Origin: Terriglobales bacterium
GTDB lineage: Bacteria > Acidobacteriota > Terriglobia > Bryobacterales > Bryobacteraceae
Direction: 5' to 3'
Assembly: GCA_027485675.1 (NCBI GenBank)
Contig: JAIXQP010000032.1
Coordinates: 1 to 43,542 of the forward strand
DNA: 43,542 nt
Part shown: piece by piece, positions 1 to 8,900 of the stretch
Layout of the letters: each line of letters starts with the position of its first letter
How positions within the stretch are numbered: position 1 is the stretch's first letter
The notes under the pieces: model-generated
What the model was told of the DNA's origin: nothing
What the model saw: only the letters and a program-made list of their open reading frames with translations
The model's database searches: none
Position numbers and translations under genes: made by a program

Positions 1-1
1 A

Positions 2-118
2 ACCGGCACCTCGGCGGCACAAGGGCAACCTCAACTCCAGACCACAGAAATCACCGCCACAAGTCCTTTGCTATCAATTCAGACCCAACCGGTCTCCGGC
101 TAATTTGGACACCAGTGG
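2..118. repeat. Left copy of 117-bp terminal inverted repeat
   Basis: This stretch is the exact reverse complement of 43426-43542. The match ends sharply at base 118, just after the inner sequence TTTGGACACCAGTGG, and runs outward to the window edge, so the repeated unit continues beyond it. No complete gene fits inside. The simplest reading is two inverted copies of one mobile or repeated element, at which the sequence assembly stopped. Family not identified. Confidence 0.9.
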
Positions 119-401
119 GCGATCGTGGCGAGTGCTGGAATGCATCGGCGCGGCCGGACAACCTGCAGACTACGAGAAGTTTCCGGAACAGAGGCTTGGA
201 GATCTCCGCCGTGCCTGGCACGACGTTGCCGGGCACGCCAGGGAAGGCCGAGTGCCGCACGCCTGACCAACGAACGGTGGAGTAGTCGGATGCTCTCGCA
301 TTACTTGGGACGGCGCCGACCAAGGAAGGCAATTCCGCGGATAGGATGGAGAGACGGAACGCCACCAATGAAAACGCCGCCCAGTTTGCCGCACCTCGGA
401 C
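119..401 (+). other. Gene-free stretch before the RT fragment
   Basis: I see no supportable gene in this 283-bp stretch; short frames on both strands have no recognisable content. It lies directly upstream of a group II intron reverse-transcriptase fragment on the same strand, so it could be a decayed 5' part of that intron. I could not fold domains I-IV by eye, so this is only positional inference. Confidence 0.3.
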
Positions 402-602
402 TTGAGCCTGATGAGTCGTGCGCCGAAGGGCCTGGATTGCGTATGTCAGGCAGCGCGCCGGAATCGGCGGCTGCGATTTACGACGCTCATGAATCACATC
501 ACGCCGCCGCTACCTTGGGACGGCTTTTACAGCCTCCAGAAGAACGCGGCGGCGGGAGTGTGTGCATTGACGTGGCGGGATTACGAGAAGATCCTTCCTT
601 AG
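402..602 (+). pseudogene. Group II intron reverse transcriptase/maturase, N-terminal fragment
   Basis: The 66-residue frame begins MSLMSRAPKGLDCV and contains FYSLQKNAAAGV followed by LTWRDYEKIL. This matches the start of group II intron-encoded reverse transcriptases (usually over 400 residues), where the pattern is approximately KNAAPGVDGVTW and then DYE. The family's usual GVDG is degenerate here (GVCA). A stop follows at 600-602, and the finger/palm, maturase and endonuclease regions are absent. It is a dead remnant of a retroelement. The next recognisable sequence is an unrelated permease tail on the other strand, so the region has been rearranged. Confidence 0.7.
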
Positions 603-696
603 CCGTTAATCGAATTGCACCGGATGGTTCATGCCGGAGCATATCTGGCCACTCCGTCTCGTCGGGTTTACCTACCCAATCCCGACCCCTATTCTT

Positions 697-1008
697 TTCT
701 TGCCGCAGGGCTATCAGCGGGTCGATGCGAGAAGCGCGCCAAGCCGGGAAGGCGCAAGCGAAAAGTGCGACGGCGAGCAGTAGCGTGGGTACGGCTGCAA
801 AGGTCAGCAGATCGAAGGGAGACACGCCAAAAAGTATCTGTTCGACGTATCGGCTGGCAAAGAAGGAAAGCACTAGGCCCACAGCAGTGCCGATCAGGAC
901 AAGGGAAGCGCCCTGGCCCAGTACGAGGTTCAGCACATTCGTTGCCTGCGCGCCGATCGCCATGCGGATGCTGAGTTCCTTCGTTCGTTGAGCGACCACG
1001 AAACTCAT
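697..1008 (-). pseudogene. MacB/FtsX-type permease, C-terminal fragment
   Basis: About 104 residues match the last part of MacB-like/FtsX permeases of the large acidobacterial 'ADOP' type. Visible are the conserved AQRTKELSIRMAIGAQ loop, two hydrophobic segments (about residues 28-50 and 68-90) and the family ending RIDPLIALRQE. The full protein is normally about 800 residues; everything upstream is missing. The frame runs on past the usual end to about base 499, so the native stop is lost. The fragment begins at the point where the truncated receptor (1005-2222) stops, which marks a deletion or recombination junction. No function is expected. Confidence 0.75.
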
Positions 1009-2222
1009 AGGACGGTTCCGGCTTCCCCGTTGGCGGTGTTTCCATCGAAGAGTGCAGAAGGGAAACCGGCGGCAATCGCGGCACTGCGGTCCGCCGCGCT
1101 GAGGGCGGAGAATGCCCCGGCAGGATTGCCGGAAGCGGGGACGATTCCGGAGTCGATGTAGAGGGTGCGGTAGAACGTTCCCAGGTCGCCGGGCATCAGG
1201 CCGATCAGCGCCGCGTTCGGGACCGCCGCGTTGGCCGTGGATTGTTCATTGCGTCGCTGCCGGAAGCCTTCATAGTTGCCGAAGAGGAAATGCTTATTTT
1301 TGACGAGAGCGCCGCCGAGCGTGGCACCGAAAACGTTCTGCTTGAACGGTGGGACAATGGCGCGGCCCTGGGTGTCAAAGAAGGGCCCGTTGTTGAAGAA
1401 GTTCCTCGCATCGAGGGCGGCATTGCGAAGATACCAGTAAGCGGACCCATGGAGATCATTCGTGCCCGAGCGAGTGACCATGTTGACTTGCGCGCCGGAG
1501 CCGCGCCCGAAGGCGGCATCGGCATTGGAGGAGATCGTTCGATACTCCTGGAGAGCTTCGGTGGAGATCACATTGGGAACGTCCGGACCAAGATCGGTGG
1601 TGGCAGCGTTGACACCGTAGAAGCCGGTCGCCAAGCGCTCGTCGTTTGAGCCCACGCCATCAACGGTATAGGTGTTGGTGGAGGGCCGGGTGCCAGAGAA
1701 TGAAGGATTTACGGGCGCATCGCCGAACTGATCGCCGGGTCCGACACCAGGAGTGAGAAATATGAGCCGCTGGAAATTGCGGCCGTTGAGCGGCAGCCGT
1801 TCGATCTTCCGCTCTGAGATCAGGTTGCTCACTTCAACGCTTTGCGATTGTACGGCGGCGGACGCCGCACTTACGGTGACTGTCGTGTTGCCCTTCTCCA
1901 AAGTGAGATTGAAGTCAAGCCGGCGCGCCTGGTTGACGGCCAAGCCGACCTCCGACTGAGTGGCCGCCTGAAATCCCGCCTTGCTGACGGTGATCTCGAA
2001 GACACCTGGAGTGAGACGGGCGAAACGATAGAAGCCATCCTCGCCGGTGGAGGTTGTGAGGCTGATGCCGCGCGCGACATCGAAAGCTTTCACCAATGCA
2101 CTGGGAACCGCGTGGCCCGTGGGGTCAAGAACCAGCCCGTCGAGTCGCGAGACAATCGAACTCTGCCCGAAGCAGCAAGCTGCCATTAGTATGACGGAAC
2201 ACAAGCGATAAGAGGTATTCAT
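1005..2222 (-). pseudogene. Second Oar-like TonB-dependent receptor, truncated at about 405 aa
   Basis: The N-terminal 405 residues resemble the receptor at 5479-8814: signal peptide, carboxypeptidase-regulatory-like domain (about 25-110), plug domain with LPLNGRNFQRL and FGRGSGAQVN, then the first barrel strands. The intact paralogue is 1111 residues, so about two thirds of the barrel is absent and no functional pore can form. Homology stops at the ending GEAGTVL, where the permease fragment starts. Its ATG overlaps the stop of the ABC ATPase (ATGA), so it was the last gene of a TonB receptor-ABC operon before truncation. Confidence 0.8.
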
Positions 2223-3217
2223 GGTTCTTTGCTAGAGACTGATGTCTGGCCGCGCAGAGCTTCCGCGACGGTAGCGATGTTGGGATAGGGTCCTAGGGAT
2301 ACGGCGCCTTCGATACGCCAGGAGCCGGGCTGGAGGACCACGCGAAGATGACTGTCGGGAACGACTGCCAAGCCGAGGCGTTCCATCGCGCGACAGGTCC
2401 ATTGCGCAGCAAGGCCTTCACCGTGCACACTGACCGGCTGGCCGCGCTGGCCATGCAGGTCGAAATGACCGGCCTCCGCATTGAACTCAATTCCTTCTGA
2501 GCGAAATGCCGCTGCGAAGTGCCCGCTGAGAATCAGGTCCTCGGGAGCGCCTGTGTGAAAGGCGCCGCCTTTTTCAAGGAGCCAGATCTCGTCGGCCGAA
2601 CGGAGCGCGAGATCAAGATCGTGAGTGGAGAGCAAGATGGTGGCGCCACGCTGGTGGGCAAGGCTGCGCAAGGTGCGCATAATGTCGACTCGACGTGGCA
2701 GGTCGAGGAAGGCCGTTACTTCATCGAGGATGAGGAGCTTCGGCTGCTGCGCAAGAGCTCTCGCCATCAGGACTTTTTGCCGTTCCCCGTCACTGAGCTC
2801 ATCGACAGGCCGGGCGGCCAGTTCGGTGGCTCCGGTTGCTTCGATACTTTCGCGAATGATGCGGTGATCATCCGGCGAGAGCCGGCCGCTCCAGCCTGTG
2901 TAGGGGTAACGGCCTAGCGATACCAGTTCGTAGGCGCTGAGCAGGCCGACTTGAATGCGATCCGTGAGAACGACGCTGAGGAGGCGCGCGAGTTCCCGCG
3001 GAGAAATGGTGTGGATATCAACTCCATCAAGAAGCACCTGTCCCGCGATTGGCGGCTGCATGGCGCAGAGGGTGCGCATGAGTGTGGATTTGCCAGCGCC
3101 GTTGGGACCCAGGAGGCAGACCAAGCGACCTCGCGTGAGCTTGAGGTTCAGGTCCGCGGCAACTGTTTTGCCCGGATAGCCAATGGAAAGCGAAGTAGCG
3201 GCGAGGATGTGGCTCAT
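2219..3217 (-). CDS. ABC importer ATP-binding protein, FecE/BtuD type
   Basis: This is the cytoplasmic ATPase of a siderophore/haem/cobalamin-class importer. It has Walker A GPNGAGKST (37-45), signature LSDGE (141-145), Walker B LLILDE (161-166) and H-loop His199. The usual DEPT after Walker B reads DEVT. The protein is 332 residues; the last roughly 80 exceed the normal 250-260-residue FecE and form an extra C-terminal region. The start at 3217 was chosen because MSHILAATSL opens the ABC fold and its ATG overlaps the permease stop; the frame is open further upstream only as a shadow of the permease. It drives transport with the permease at 3214-4287. The substrate is unproven; iron-siderophore is favoured by the neighbouring receptor genes. 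Confidence 0.9.
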   Translation of the reverse strand: MSHILAATSLSIGYPGKTVAADLNLKLTRGRLVCLLGPNGAGKSTLMRTLCAMQPPIAGQVLLDGVDIHTISPRELARLLSVVLTDRIQVGLLSAYELVSLGRYPYTGWSGRLSPDDHRIIRESIEATGATELAARPVDELSDGERQKVLMARALAQQPKLLILDEVTAFLDLPRRVDIMRTLRSLAHQRGATILLSTHDLDLALRSADEIWLLEKGGAFHTGAPEDLILSGHFAAAFRSEGIEFNAEAGHFDLHGQRGQPVSVHGEGLAAQWTCRAMERLGLAVVPDSHLRVVLQPGSWRIEGAVSLGPYPNIATVAEALRGQTSVSSKEP

Positions 3218-4287
3218 GACGCGAGACCTCGCATGTGTTTCTGGCGAAGCAGAACCCAAAGGACAATGGGTGCTCCGATGAGGCCGTTGACGGCATTCAT
3301 ATGCAGGAAGTGTTTGGCCCAGGGGAGATGCGTAATCAGATCGGCCCCAAGGGCGAGTACGGAGCCCAACAGAATGACGGCCGGCATAAGAACGCGGTGG
3401 TCTGAGGTTTGGAAGAGTGCGCGGGCAAGGTGGGCGACGATGATTCCAAGGAAGGCGATCGGGCCGCAGAATGCCGTCACCGTGCCAGCCAGCGCCGCGA
3501 CGATGCCGAAGGTGACCATACGGGCGCGGAAGACCGGAAGGCCGAGCGTTTGCGCGTAGCGTTCTCCCATCAGCAAGGCGTTCAGTGGCTTGACGAGGAG
3601 AAGGGCGCTGGCGAGTCCAAGGACAGTGAGCGGGATGAGGAGAGAGAGTTGACCGCGGGTAATGCCCGCATAGCTGCCATCGTTCCAGGCGGAGAACGCC
3701 GCAGCCTGATACTCGTCGGTAAAGTGGAGCACCACGCTGATGAGCCCCTGGCACAGGTAGCCCAACATCAACCCGCTGATCAGCAACGTGACGGTGGAGA
3801 CGCGATGCGCAATCCACAGCAGCACGGCCATGGCGAGAACAGACCCAAGAGCTGCCGCCGCCACCTGGCTTAGGTCACCCAGGAAGGCGAGCTTGGCGAA
3901 GAAGGTGTTTGATGCCGCTCCCGAGATGACCACCACCACAGCGACGCCAAGCCTCGCGCCATCCATCACGCCGAGAACATAGGGATCCGCTAGCGGATTG
4001 CGAAATAGAGTCTGCAGGAGCAAGCCGCAGACCGCGATGGCGGCTCCAGAAAACAGCGCGTTCAGGGTGCGAATCAGCCGGAACTGCTGAATAATTTGAA
4101 GCCACGTGGATCGTTCCGATTCTCCAGTGAAGAGAATCCGCACCACATCGGAGAAAGGAATCGAGACCGCTCCCACCGCCAATTCGAGCAGCAAGAGGAT
4201 GAGCATAGCCGCCGCCAGGGCGAAGTACGGCCAACGTGGCGTGGCGCGTATCTGGTCAGTCCAGTTTGCGGAGATAGTAGGGTTCAT
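3214..4287 (-). CDS. ABC importer permease, FecCD/BtuC family
   Basis: This 357-residue polytopic inner-membrane protein has many hydrophobic segments and the family landmarks RLIRTLNALFSGAAIAVCG, LFRNPLADPYVLGV and FCGPIAFLGIIVAHLAR. These match permeases that import iron-siderophores, haem or vitamin B12, and the length is typical. It presumably works as a homodimer with the ATPase encoded downstream. Its ATG lies 32 nt inside the end of the substrate-binding gene and its stop overlaps the ATPase start by 4 nt, so translation of the three genes is coupled. No cobalamin riboswitch was recognised upstream of the operon, which slightly favours iron over B12. Confidence 0.92.
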   Translation of the reverse strand: MNPTISANWTDQIRATPRWPYFALAAAMLILLLLELAVGAVSIPFSDVVRILFTGESERSTWLQIIQQFRLIRTLNALFSGAAIAVCGLLLQTLFRNPLADPYVLGVMDGARLGVAVVVVISGAASNTFFAKLAFLGDLSQVAAAALGSVLAMAVLLWIAHRVSTVTLLISGLMLGYLCQGLISVVLHFTDEYQAAAFSAWNDGSYAGITRGQLSLLIPLTVLGLASALLLVKPLNALLMGERYAQTLGLPVFRARMVTFGIVAALAGTVTAFCGPIAFLGIIVAHLARALFQTSDHRVLMPAVILLGSVLALGADLITHLPWAKHFLHMNAVNGLIGAPIVLWVLLRQKHMRGLAS

Positions 4288-5479
4288 AGTTTGGAAGCAA
4301 CTCGGGATGAAGCATGGCGATCATGTCTTTGAGAACAATGTCGGGATGGTCAAGGCTTTGGTCCTGCCACGGAGGACGGCGGTGCACCTTGGTGTTGCGG
4401 TCGGGACTCCAGATTTGATCCGAGGAGAACGCACTCAGATAGGGCATAACTGGATTCTTCGCGGCGAGCGCGGCGCGGTTCGGCGCGGAGTAGCTGCGGC
4501 TGATGTAAAAGCGAGCCTCGCGCTGATCGTCGAACACGCGTTCGAGATTGGCCGGGACCAGACTCAGAGCGAGGTCATCGTTCCAGAAGTATCGGCCTCC
4601 CGCATCCCAGATCAGGGCGGCGAAAAAGTTGCGCGCGCCATTCAGATTCCAGATGTCGCGGCCCGAGGGCCATCCGACCAGCACTTCCGGCCGCGAGGCG
4701 GGCTGACGGGCCGCCTGCGCCAGTTCGTTATAGCGGCTAGCGGCAGGAGCAAAGATGTCGTTGGCGGCTTTCTCGCGATTGAAGAACAAGGCCAGGAACT
4801 TGATCCACTCACTCCGTCCAAGGGCAGTTTGCTCGAAGTGGTCCGCAGTGGGCAGTCCTTGGATGCCAACCTCCCAGAGCTTTGGATGCGTGTTGTAGTT
4901 GGGCCAAGCTGAGTAAAACGTGAAGAGCAGTTCGGTCTCGGTAGCCATCGCAATCTCGACTGAGGAGTGAGGTCCGGTTCCGACTTCGCTGATGAGGCCT
5001 TTCTGATGGCGCGCGATGACATCCGGGTGGGAGATGCCGTTCATGCTAGAGACGCCGATGAGCGAATCCAGCAATCCCATCCGGACAGCGGCGGAGACGA
5101 AGGCGACGTTGGAAAGGACAAAGCGTTGCGCGGGGACGGATACGACGCGGACGTGGGATTCGTGTGGCGGCACCGGCGTGCCGCATTGCACCAGAAGGTA
5201 CTCCTCCTCCATTTCGCGCGAGACATTCGGACGGAAGCGCAAGCGCTTGTAGTGGCCGTGGTAACTGACATCGAATTGGGAGGCGTATTGGACCTGCGTC
5301 TTCTCCGGGAAGTAGTCGACGGCCGAATCGAAGTTGCCCACGCAGGCCGAGGTGAGATTTGTTTGCCGCAGCGGCGCAAATGCGACTGCAGGCAATGGGC
5401 GGCTCGCCGCGACATCGGTTCGCTTACATGCGGAGATGCTGAGCAGTGCGGCCAACAGATAGGGAAATGAACTCCGCAT
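4256..5479 (-). CDS. ABC importer substrate-binding lipoprotein
   Basis: The 407-residue protein begins with a lipoprotein signal (hydrophobic segment, then lipobox ISAC with Cys18), so it is probably anchored in a membrane facing the periplasm. The middle region fits the helical-backbone binding proteins of FecCD/BtuC importers: VRVVSVPAQRFVLSNVAF, then LLDSLIGVSS, then TELLFTFYSAWP. It would pass the ligand from the TonB receptor to the permease. The start shares one base with the receptor stop (TGATG). At 407 residues it is longer than BtuF-like proteins, with an extra N-terminal region around 25-105. Ligand not identifiable by eye. Confidence 0.85.
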   Translation of the reverse strand: MRSSFPYLLAALLSISACKRTDVAASRPLPAVAFAPLRQTNLTSACVGNFDSAVDYFPEKTQVQYASQFDVSYHGHYKRLRFRPNVSREMEEEYLLVQCGTPVPPHESHVRVVSVPAQRFVLSNVAFVSAAVRMGLLDSLIGVSSMNGISHPDVIARHQKGLISEVGTGPHSSVEIAMATETELLFTFYSAWPNYNTHPKLWEVGIQGLPTADHFEQTALGRSEWIKFLALFFNREKAANDIFAPAASRYNELAQAARQPASRPEVLVGWPSGRDIWNLNGARNFFAALIWDAGGRYFWNDDLALSLVPANLERVFDDQREARFYISRSYSAPNRAALAAKNPVMPYLSAFSSDQIWSPDRNTKVHRRPPWQDQSLDHPDIVLKDMIAMLHPELLPNYEPYYLRKLD

Positions 5480-8400
5480 CAGAAGGTGAGCTTCAGTCCT
5501 AGTTGGATTTGCCGCGGAGTCGTGCTCAGCACAGTCGTCTGCAATTGACCGAAGAACGGCGAAGCCAGCGAATTGACGGGTGGGCGAAAGTTGGCCCGGT
5601 TCGCAATATTGAAGAAGTTCGCGTCCAGCCCCAGGCCGACTCGCTCGGTAATCGCAAAGCGCTTGGCGAGCGACAAATCGACATTCATGAGTCTGGGGCC
5701 GCGGAAGGAATTACGGCGCGTAGTGGCGAATGGATCCACAACATTGCCGGGCACCACCAGTAGGTTCCGGGCGGCAGCTTGGGGCACCAACCATTGGGTT
5801 TTGTCCAGGCCAGAGGTGGCGCGTGCCGCATCCAGCGTAGCGCCAGAGGCCAAGGCCGGCCGGTCGTTGAAGGCACCGTCGTCGTTCACATCCTGGCCCA
5901 GTTGCACATCGAACGAGTTGCCCGAGCGCATGCTGGCGATCCCCGAAAGCGACCACCCGCCGACGATCGCGTCGATGGCGCGCGGCAGTCGGGACCAAGC
6001 GAGGCGACCGCGACCGACCGGAATCTCCCACAGCGAGCTGATCGCCAGCACATGGGGCGCGTCAAACTCGCTAATGCCATACTCGCTGTCCAAGGGCCGC
6101 GCCTCGGTACGGCCGATCTGAAAGCCCGGGGCGGCCGAGGCACCCGTGTTGATCACCGTCGGCACTTGCCCGAAAATCGCGTCACTGGACGTGATGTCCT
6201 TGATCTGTGACGCCGTATAGGCGACCGTGAATGAGATGCCGCTGGACATGCGGCGCCGCGCAGACACTTGCAGCGCATGATAATCGGAGTACGCTAGGTT
6301 CTTGAGGAAACGTTGGTCGGCGAAGCGCGGGTCCGGCCGCAACGCTTGCGGATAGGCTCCGGCGAAGTTGGGGTCGTCGGTCATGAAAAGACTGCGTCCG
6401 CGCGTACCCACGTACGCCGCCGTGACGCTCGTGTTCTGCCCGAAGCGCTGTTCCCAGGCGGCGTTCCAGCGGTAGACCACCGGATTGCGCAAAGTCGGAT
6501 CAATGGCGAAGAACACCGGAGTATTGGGGTTAATCGGCACCTGCCGGGACGGAATGAACGGCACATTGCTGGCCTGACCGCTGACCGCCAGTGGCGTATT
6601 CCGCGCGGCTTCGGAGATGACTAATTGATACAGCCGGTCATTGTAGAGCCCGAAGGCGCCGCGAAGAATTGAGCGGTCCCGGCCGCCGATGTTCCATGCT
6701 GCGCCGACTCGCGGCTGGAAGTTGTTCAGGTCGCGCTGATAGAAGGGACGCCCGCCCCCAATCACCTCCGTTCGGTTGGCCGTTCGACCGTACGTGAACG
6801 GCGAGGCGGCCACGTCAAGCCCCTGTGGGCCGACGGCATAAATATTCGCGAGCGCGTTATTCACATCCCGATAGACACCGAAGTAGCTGTAACGCAGTCC
6901 CAGATTCAAAGTCAGATCGCGCCGCACGCGCCAGTCGGCTTGCGCGAAATACTCCTGCTGCCGGGAACGCCAGCCGCGCTGCGCCGTCGTCGGACCACCA
7001 TTGATGCCGAACAGGGTTTGCGACGCGACTTGCGCCACGGCCTCCGGCGCCGTGGGGCTGGGCCCCAGCAAACCGTTTGCGCCCGTCAGCCCGACGAAGC
7101 TGTATGAGGGGCGCGGAAAACCCTTGTTAATGAAGTTGGATTGAATCCAACGAATGTCGCCGCCAGCGCGTAGCGTCCAGTTCTGCCAGTTCCAGGTGTG
7201 CGTGACGGCCACCTGCGGCGTGGTTTGATTGTCGAGCAGCAGGAACGGTGAGATGGAGGGCAACTGGAAGGCCGTCGTGCCCGCCAGCGACAAGCCCAAG
7301 CCAATGTTGGGGTCCACTCCAGCGGCCACGATGGAAGGCGGGAGTCCGCCGTCGATCTGGTAATCCTGATAGCGGCGCATTACGCCGGCGCGCACTTCGA
7401 GCAGGCGGGAGGGCGAGATCGTCCAAAGCGCCTGGGCAGTTGGGGAGTAAAAGCGCGACGGCAACAGCACCCCGCTGCCGGGTAGGCCGGAGGTATTCGT
7501 GATCGATTCGTTGTTCGCCTGCGCGTAGCGGGTGCTGACTTGCAGGTTCGAACTCAGCCGGTGATCGGTGCGGACGAGGAACGCATTCTGAGTGAAGTCG
7601 CGCGTAGAGGATCGGCTGGTGACGATGGTCGCCGCTTCCTGGTTGTCGAAGTTGCCATCGAACAGCGCTGCCGGGAAACCGGCCGCAAGGGCCGCCGTCC
7701 GGTCGGCCTGCGAAAAGGCCCGAATCGTGCCAGGAACGTAGCCTTGATTCGGAATCAGGTTCTGGTCGAAATAGTAGGCTCGCGCCAGGCGTCCCAGTTG
7801 ACCGGGCATCAGGTTCACCAGGCTGGCTGACGGCAGAATCGGCGCGGACGTTTGTTCCAGGCGCTGCCGGAAGCCCTCGTAGCTGCCGAAGAAGAAATGC
7901 TTATCGCGCACAATTGGCCCGCCGAAGGTTGCACCAAAGAGATTCTGCCGGAACGGCGGCGTCTTGGCGCGTCCGTCGCTGGTGAAGAAAGGCCCGCGGT
8001 TGAAGAAGTCCCGCGCATCGAGCGCGCTATTGCGCAGATACTCGTACACCGACCCGTGGAACTCATTCGTGCCGGACTTCGTCACCACGTTCACCTGAGC
8101 GCCCGATCCCCGCCCGAAGCTCGCGTCGGCATTCGCCGTGATGACGCGATATTCGGCCAGAGCCTCTGTGGAGATGACATTGGGTAGCTGGCGGAAGGAA
8201 GAGCCCAGCGCCAGTCCCGCCGTTTCGCGTTCGTCGTTGGCAGTAATGCCGTCGATCACATAGTTATTCGACGCGTCGCGCGATCCCGAGGTGGCCGCGT
8301 TCGCATTATTGGCGTTGGCGCGAAAGCTTCCAACCCCCGGCGCCAGATTCACCAGCTTCTGAAAGTCCCGGCCGTTCAAGGGGAGGTCGCGCAAGCGGGA

Positions 8401-8814
8401 TTCGTCGATCAGCAGCGAAATGTCGGAGGACTGCGATTGAACCAGCGGCGCATCCGCGCGTACCGTAACCGTGGTGGTGACCTCGCCGACGGTCAGGCTC
8501 AAGGCGAGTGGAACGGTCTGATTGACTTCGACGGTCACGCCCTGACGGAGTAGGCGTTGGAAGCCCGGCTTCTCGATTGACAGGTCATAGATTCCAGGCG
8601 GAAGTCCTGAGATTTGGAAACGGCCTGTGGAATCGCTTTCTACACTCTGCCGGAAATTCGTCGCCGGGCGTGTGACCATAACCTTTGCTGTCGCGACTGC
8701 TTGCGATGAGGGGTCGATGACGGTTCCGACTAGCGAGCCATTCAGTGTTACCTGCGAAAGCAGTGCAGAGGCAAAAAGTAGCGAAGCAAGAACTTTTGTT
8801 GATATTGAGATCAC
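5479..8814 (-). CDS. Oar-like TonB-dependent outer-membrane receptor
   Basis: This 1111-residue receptor has a signal peptide (about 1-22), a carboxypeptidase-regulatory-like domain (about 25-115), a plug domain (LPLNGRDFQKLVNLAPG; FGRGSGAQVN) and a long beta-barrel ending in LGLKLTF, with the usual C-terminal aromatic residue. Such proteins take up large ligands across the outer membrane using TonB energy; in acidobacteria they are numerous and mostly of unknown substrate. It is first in an operon with a binding protein, permease and ATPase, so it probably feeds that importer. The start is GTG at 8814-8812; the nearest ATG is out of frame. There is no clear Shine-Dalgarno, and a promoter-like pair lies only 6 nt upstream, suggesting a leaderless message. 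Confidence 0.9.
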   Translation of the reverse strand: MISISTKVLASLLFASALLSQVTLNGSLVGTVIDPSSQAVATAKVMVTRPATNFRQSVESDSTGRFQISGLPPGIYDLSIEKPGFQRLLRQGVTVEVNQTVPLALSLTVGEVTTTVTVRADAPLVQSQSSDISLLIDESRLRDLPLNGRDFQKLVNLAPGVGSFRANANNANAATSGSRDASNNYVIDGITANDERETAGLALGSSFRQLPNVISTEALAEYRVITANADASFGRGSGAQVNVVTKSGTNEFHGSVYEYLRNSALDARDFFNRGPFFTSDGRAKTPPFRQNLFGATFGGPIVRDKHFFFGSYEGFRQRLEQTSAPILPSASLVNLMPGQLGRLARAYYFDQNLIPNQGYVPGTIRAFSQADRTAALAAGFPAALFDGNFDNQEAATIVTSRSSTRDFTQNAFLVRTDHRLSSNLQVSTRYAQANNESITNTSGLPGSGVLLPSRFYSPTAQALWTISPSRLLEVRAGVMRRYQDYQIDGGLPPSIVAAGVDPNIGLGLSLAGTTAFQLPSISPFLLLDNQTTPQVAVTHTWNWQNWTLRAGGDIRWIQSNFINKGFPRPSYSFVGLTGANGLLGPSPTAPEAVAQVASQTLFGINGGPTTAQRGWRSRQQEYFAQADWRVRRDLTLNLGLRYSYFGVYRDVNNALANIYAVGPQGLDVAASPFTYGRTANRTEVIGGGRPFYQRDLNNFQPRVGAAWNIGGRDRSILRGAFGLYNDRLYQLVISEAARNTPLAVSGQASNVPFIPSRQVPINPNTPVFFAIDPTLRNPVVYRWNAAWEQRFGQNTSVTAAYVGTRGRSLFMTDDPNFAGAYPQALRPDPRFADQRFLKNLAYSDYHALQVSARRRMSSGISFTVAYTASQIKDITSSDAIFGQVPTVINTGASAAPGFQIGRTEARPLDSEYGISEFDAPHVLAISSLWEIPVGRGRLAWSRLPRAIDAIVGGWSLSGIASMRSGNSFDVQLGQDVNDDGAFNDRPALASGATLDAARATSGLDKTQWLVPQAAARNLLVVPGNVVDPFATTRRNSFRGPRLMNVDLSLAKRFAITERVGLGLDANFFNIANRANFRPPVNSLASPFFGQLQTTVLSTTPRQIQLGLKLTF

Positions 8815-8820
8815 GGTATC

Positions 8821-8848
8821 ATAATAAACGATCGCGTCAGTTTTGCAA
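8821..8848 (-). promoter_or_regulatory. Probable promoter of the TonB-ABC operon
   Basis: On the minus strand, TTGCAA (8848-8843) and TATTAT (8826-8821) are separated by 16 bases, a good sigma70-like pair. The -10 box ends only 6 nt before the GTG start of the receptor, so transcription would begin at or near the start codon. It lies in the 86-bp region shared with the divergent siderophore-receptor pseudogene. No Fur-box palindrome was recognised. Confidence 0.5.
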
Positions 8849-8900
8849 AGACAAGCTAAAAAAGGCTAAACCACGGTGGTTTTCGCGCTCGCGCGCTCTG

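Noticed and set aside
5479-8900. Cobalamin riboswitch or Fur box for the uptake operon
   Set aside because: The leader is only a few bases and the 86-bp divergent region shows no B12-box or clear Fur palindrome.
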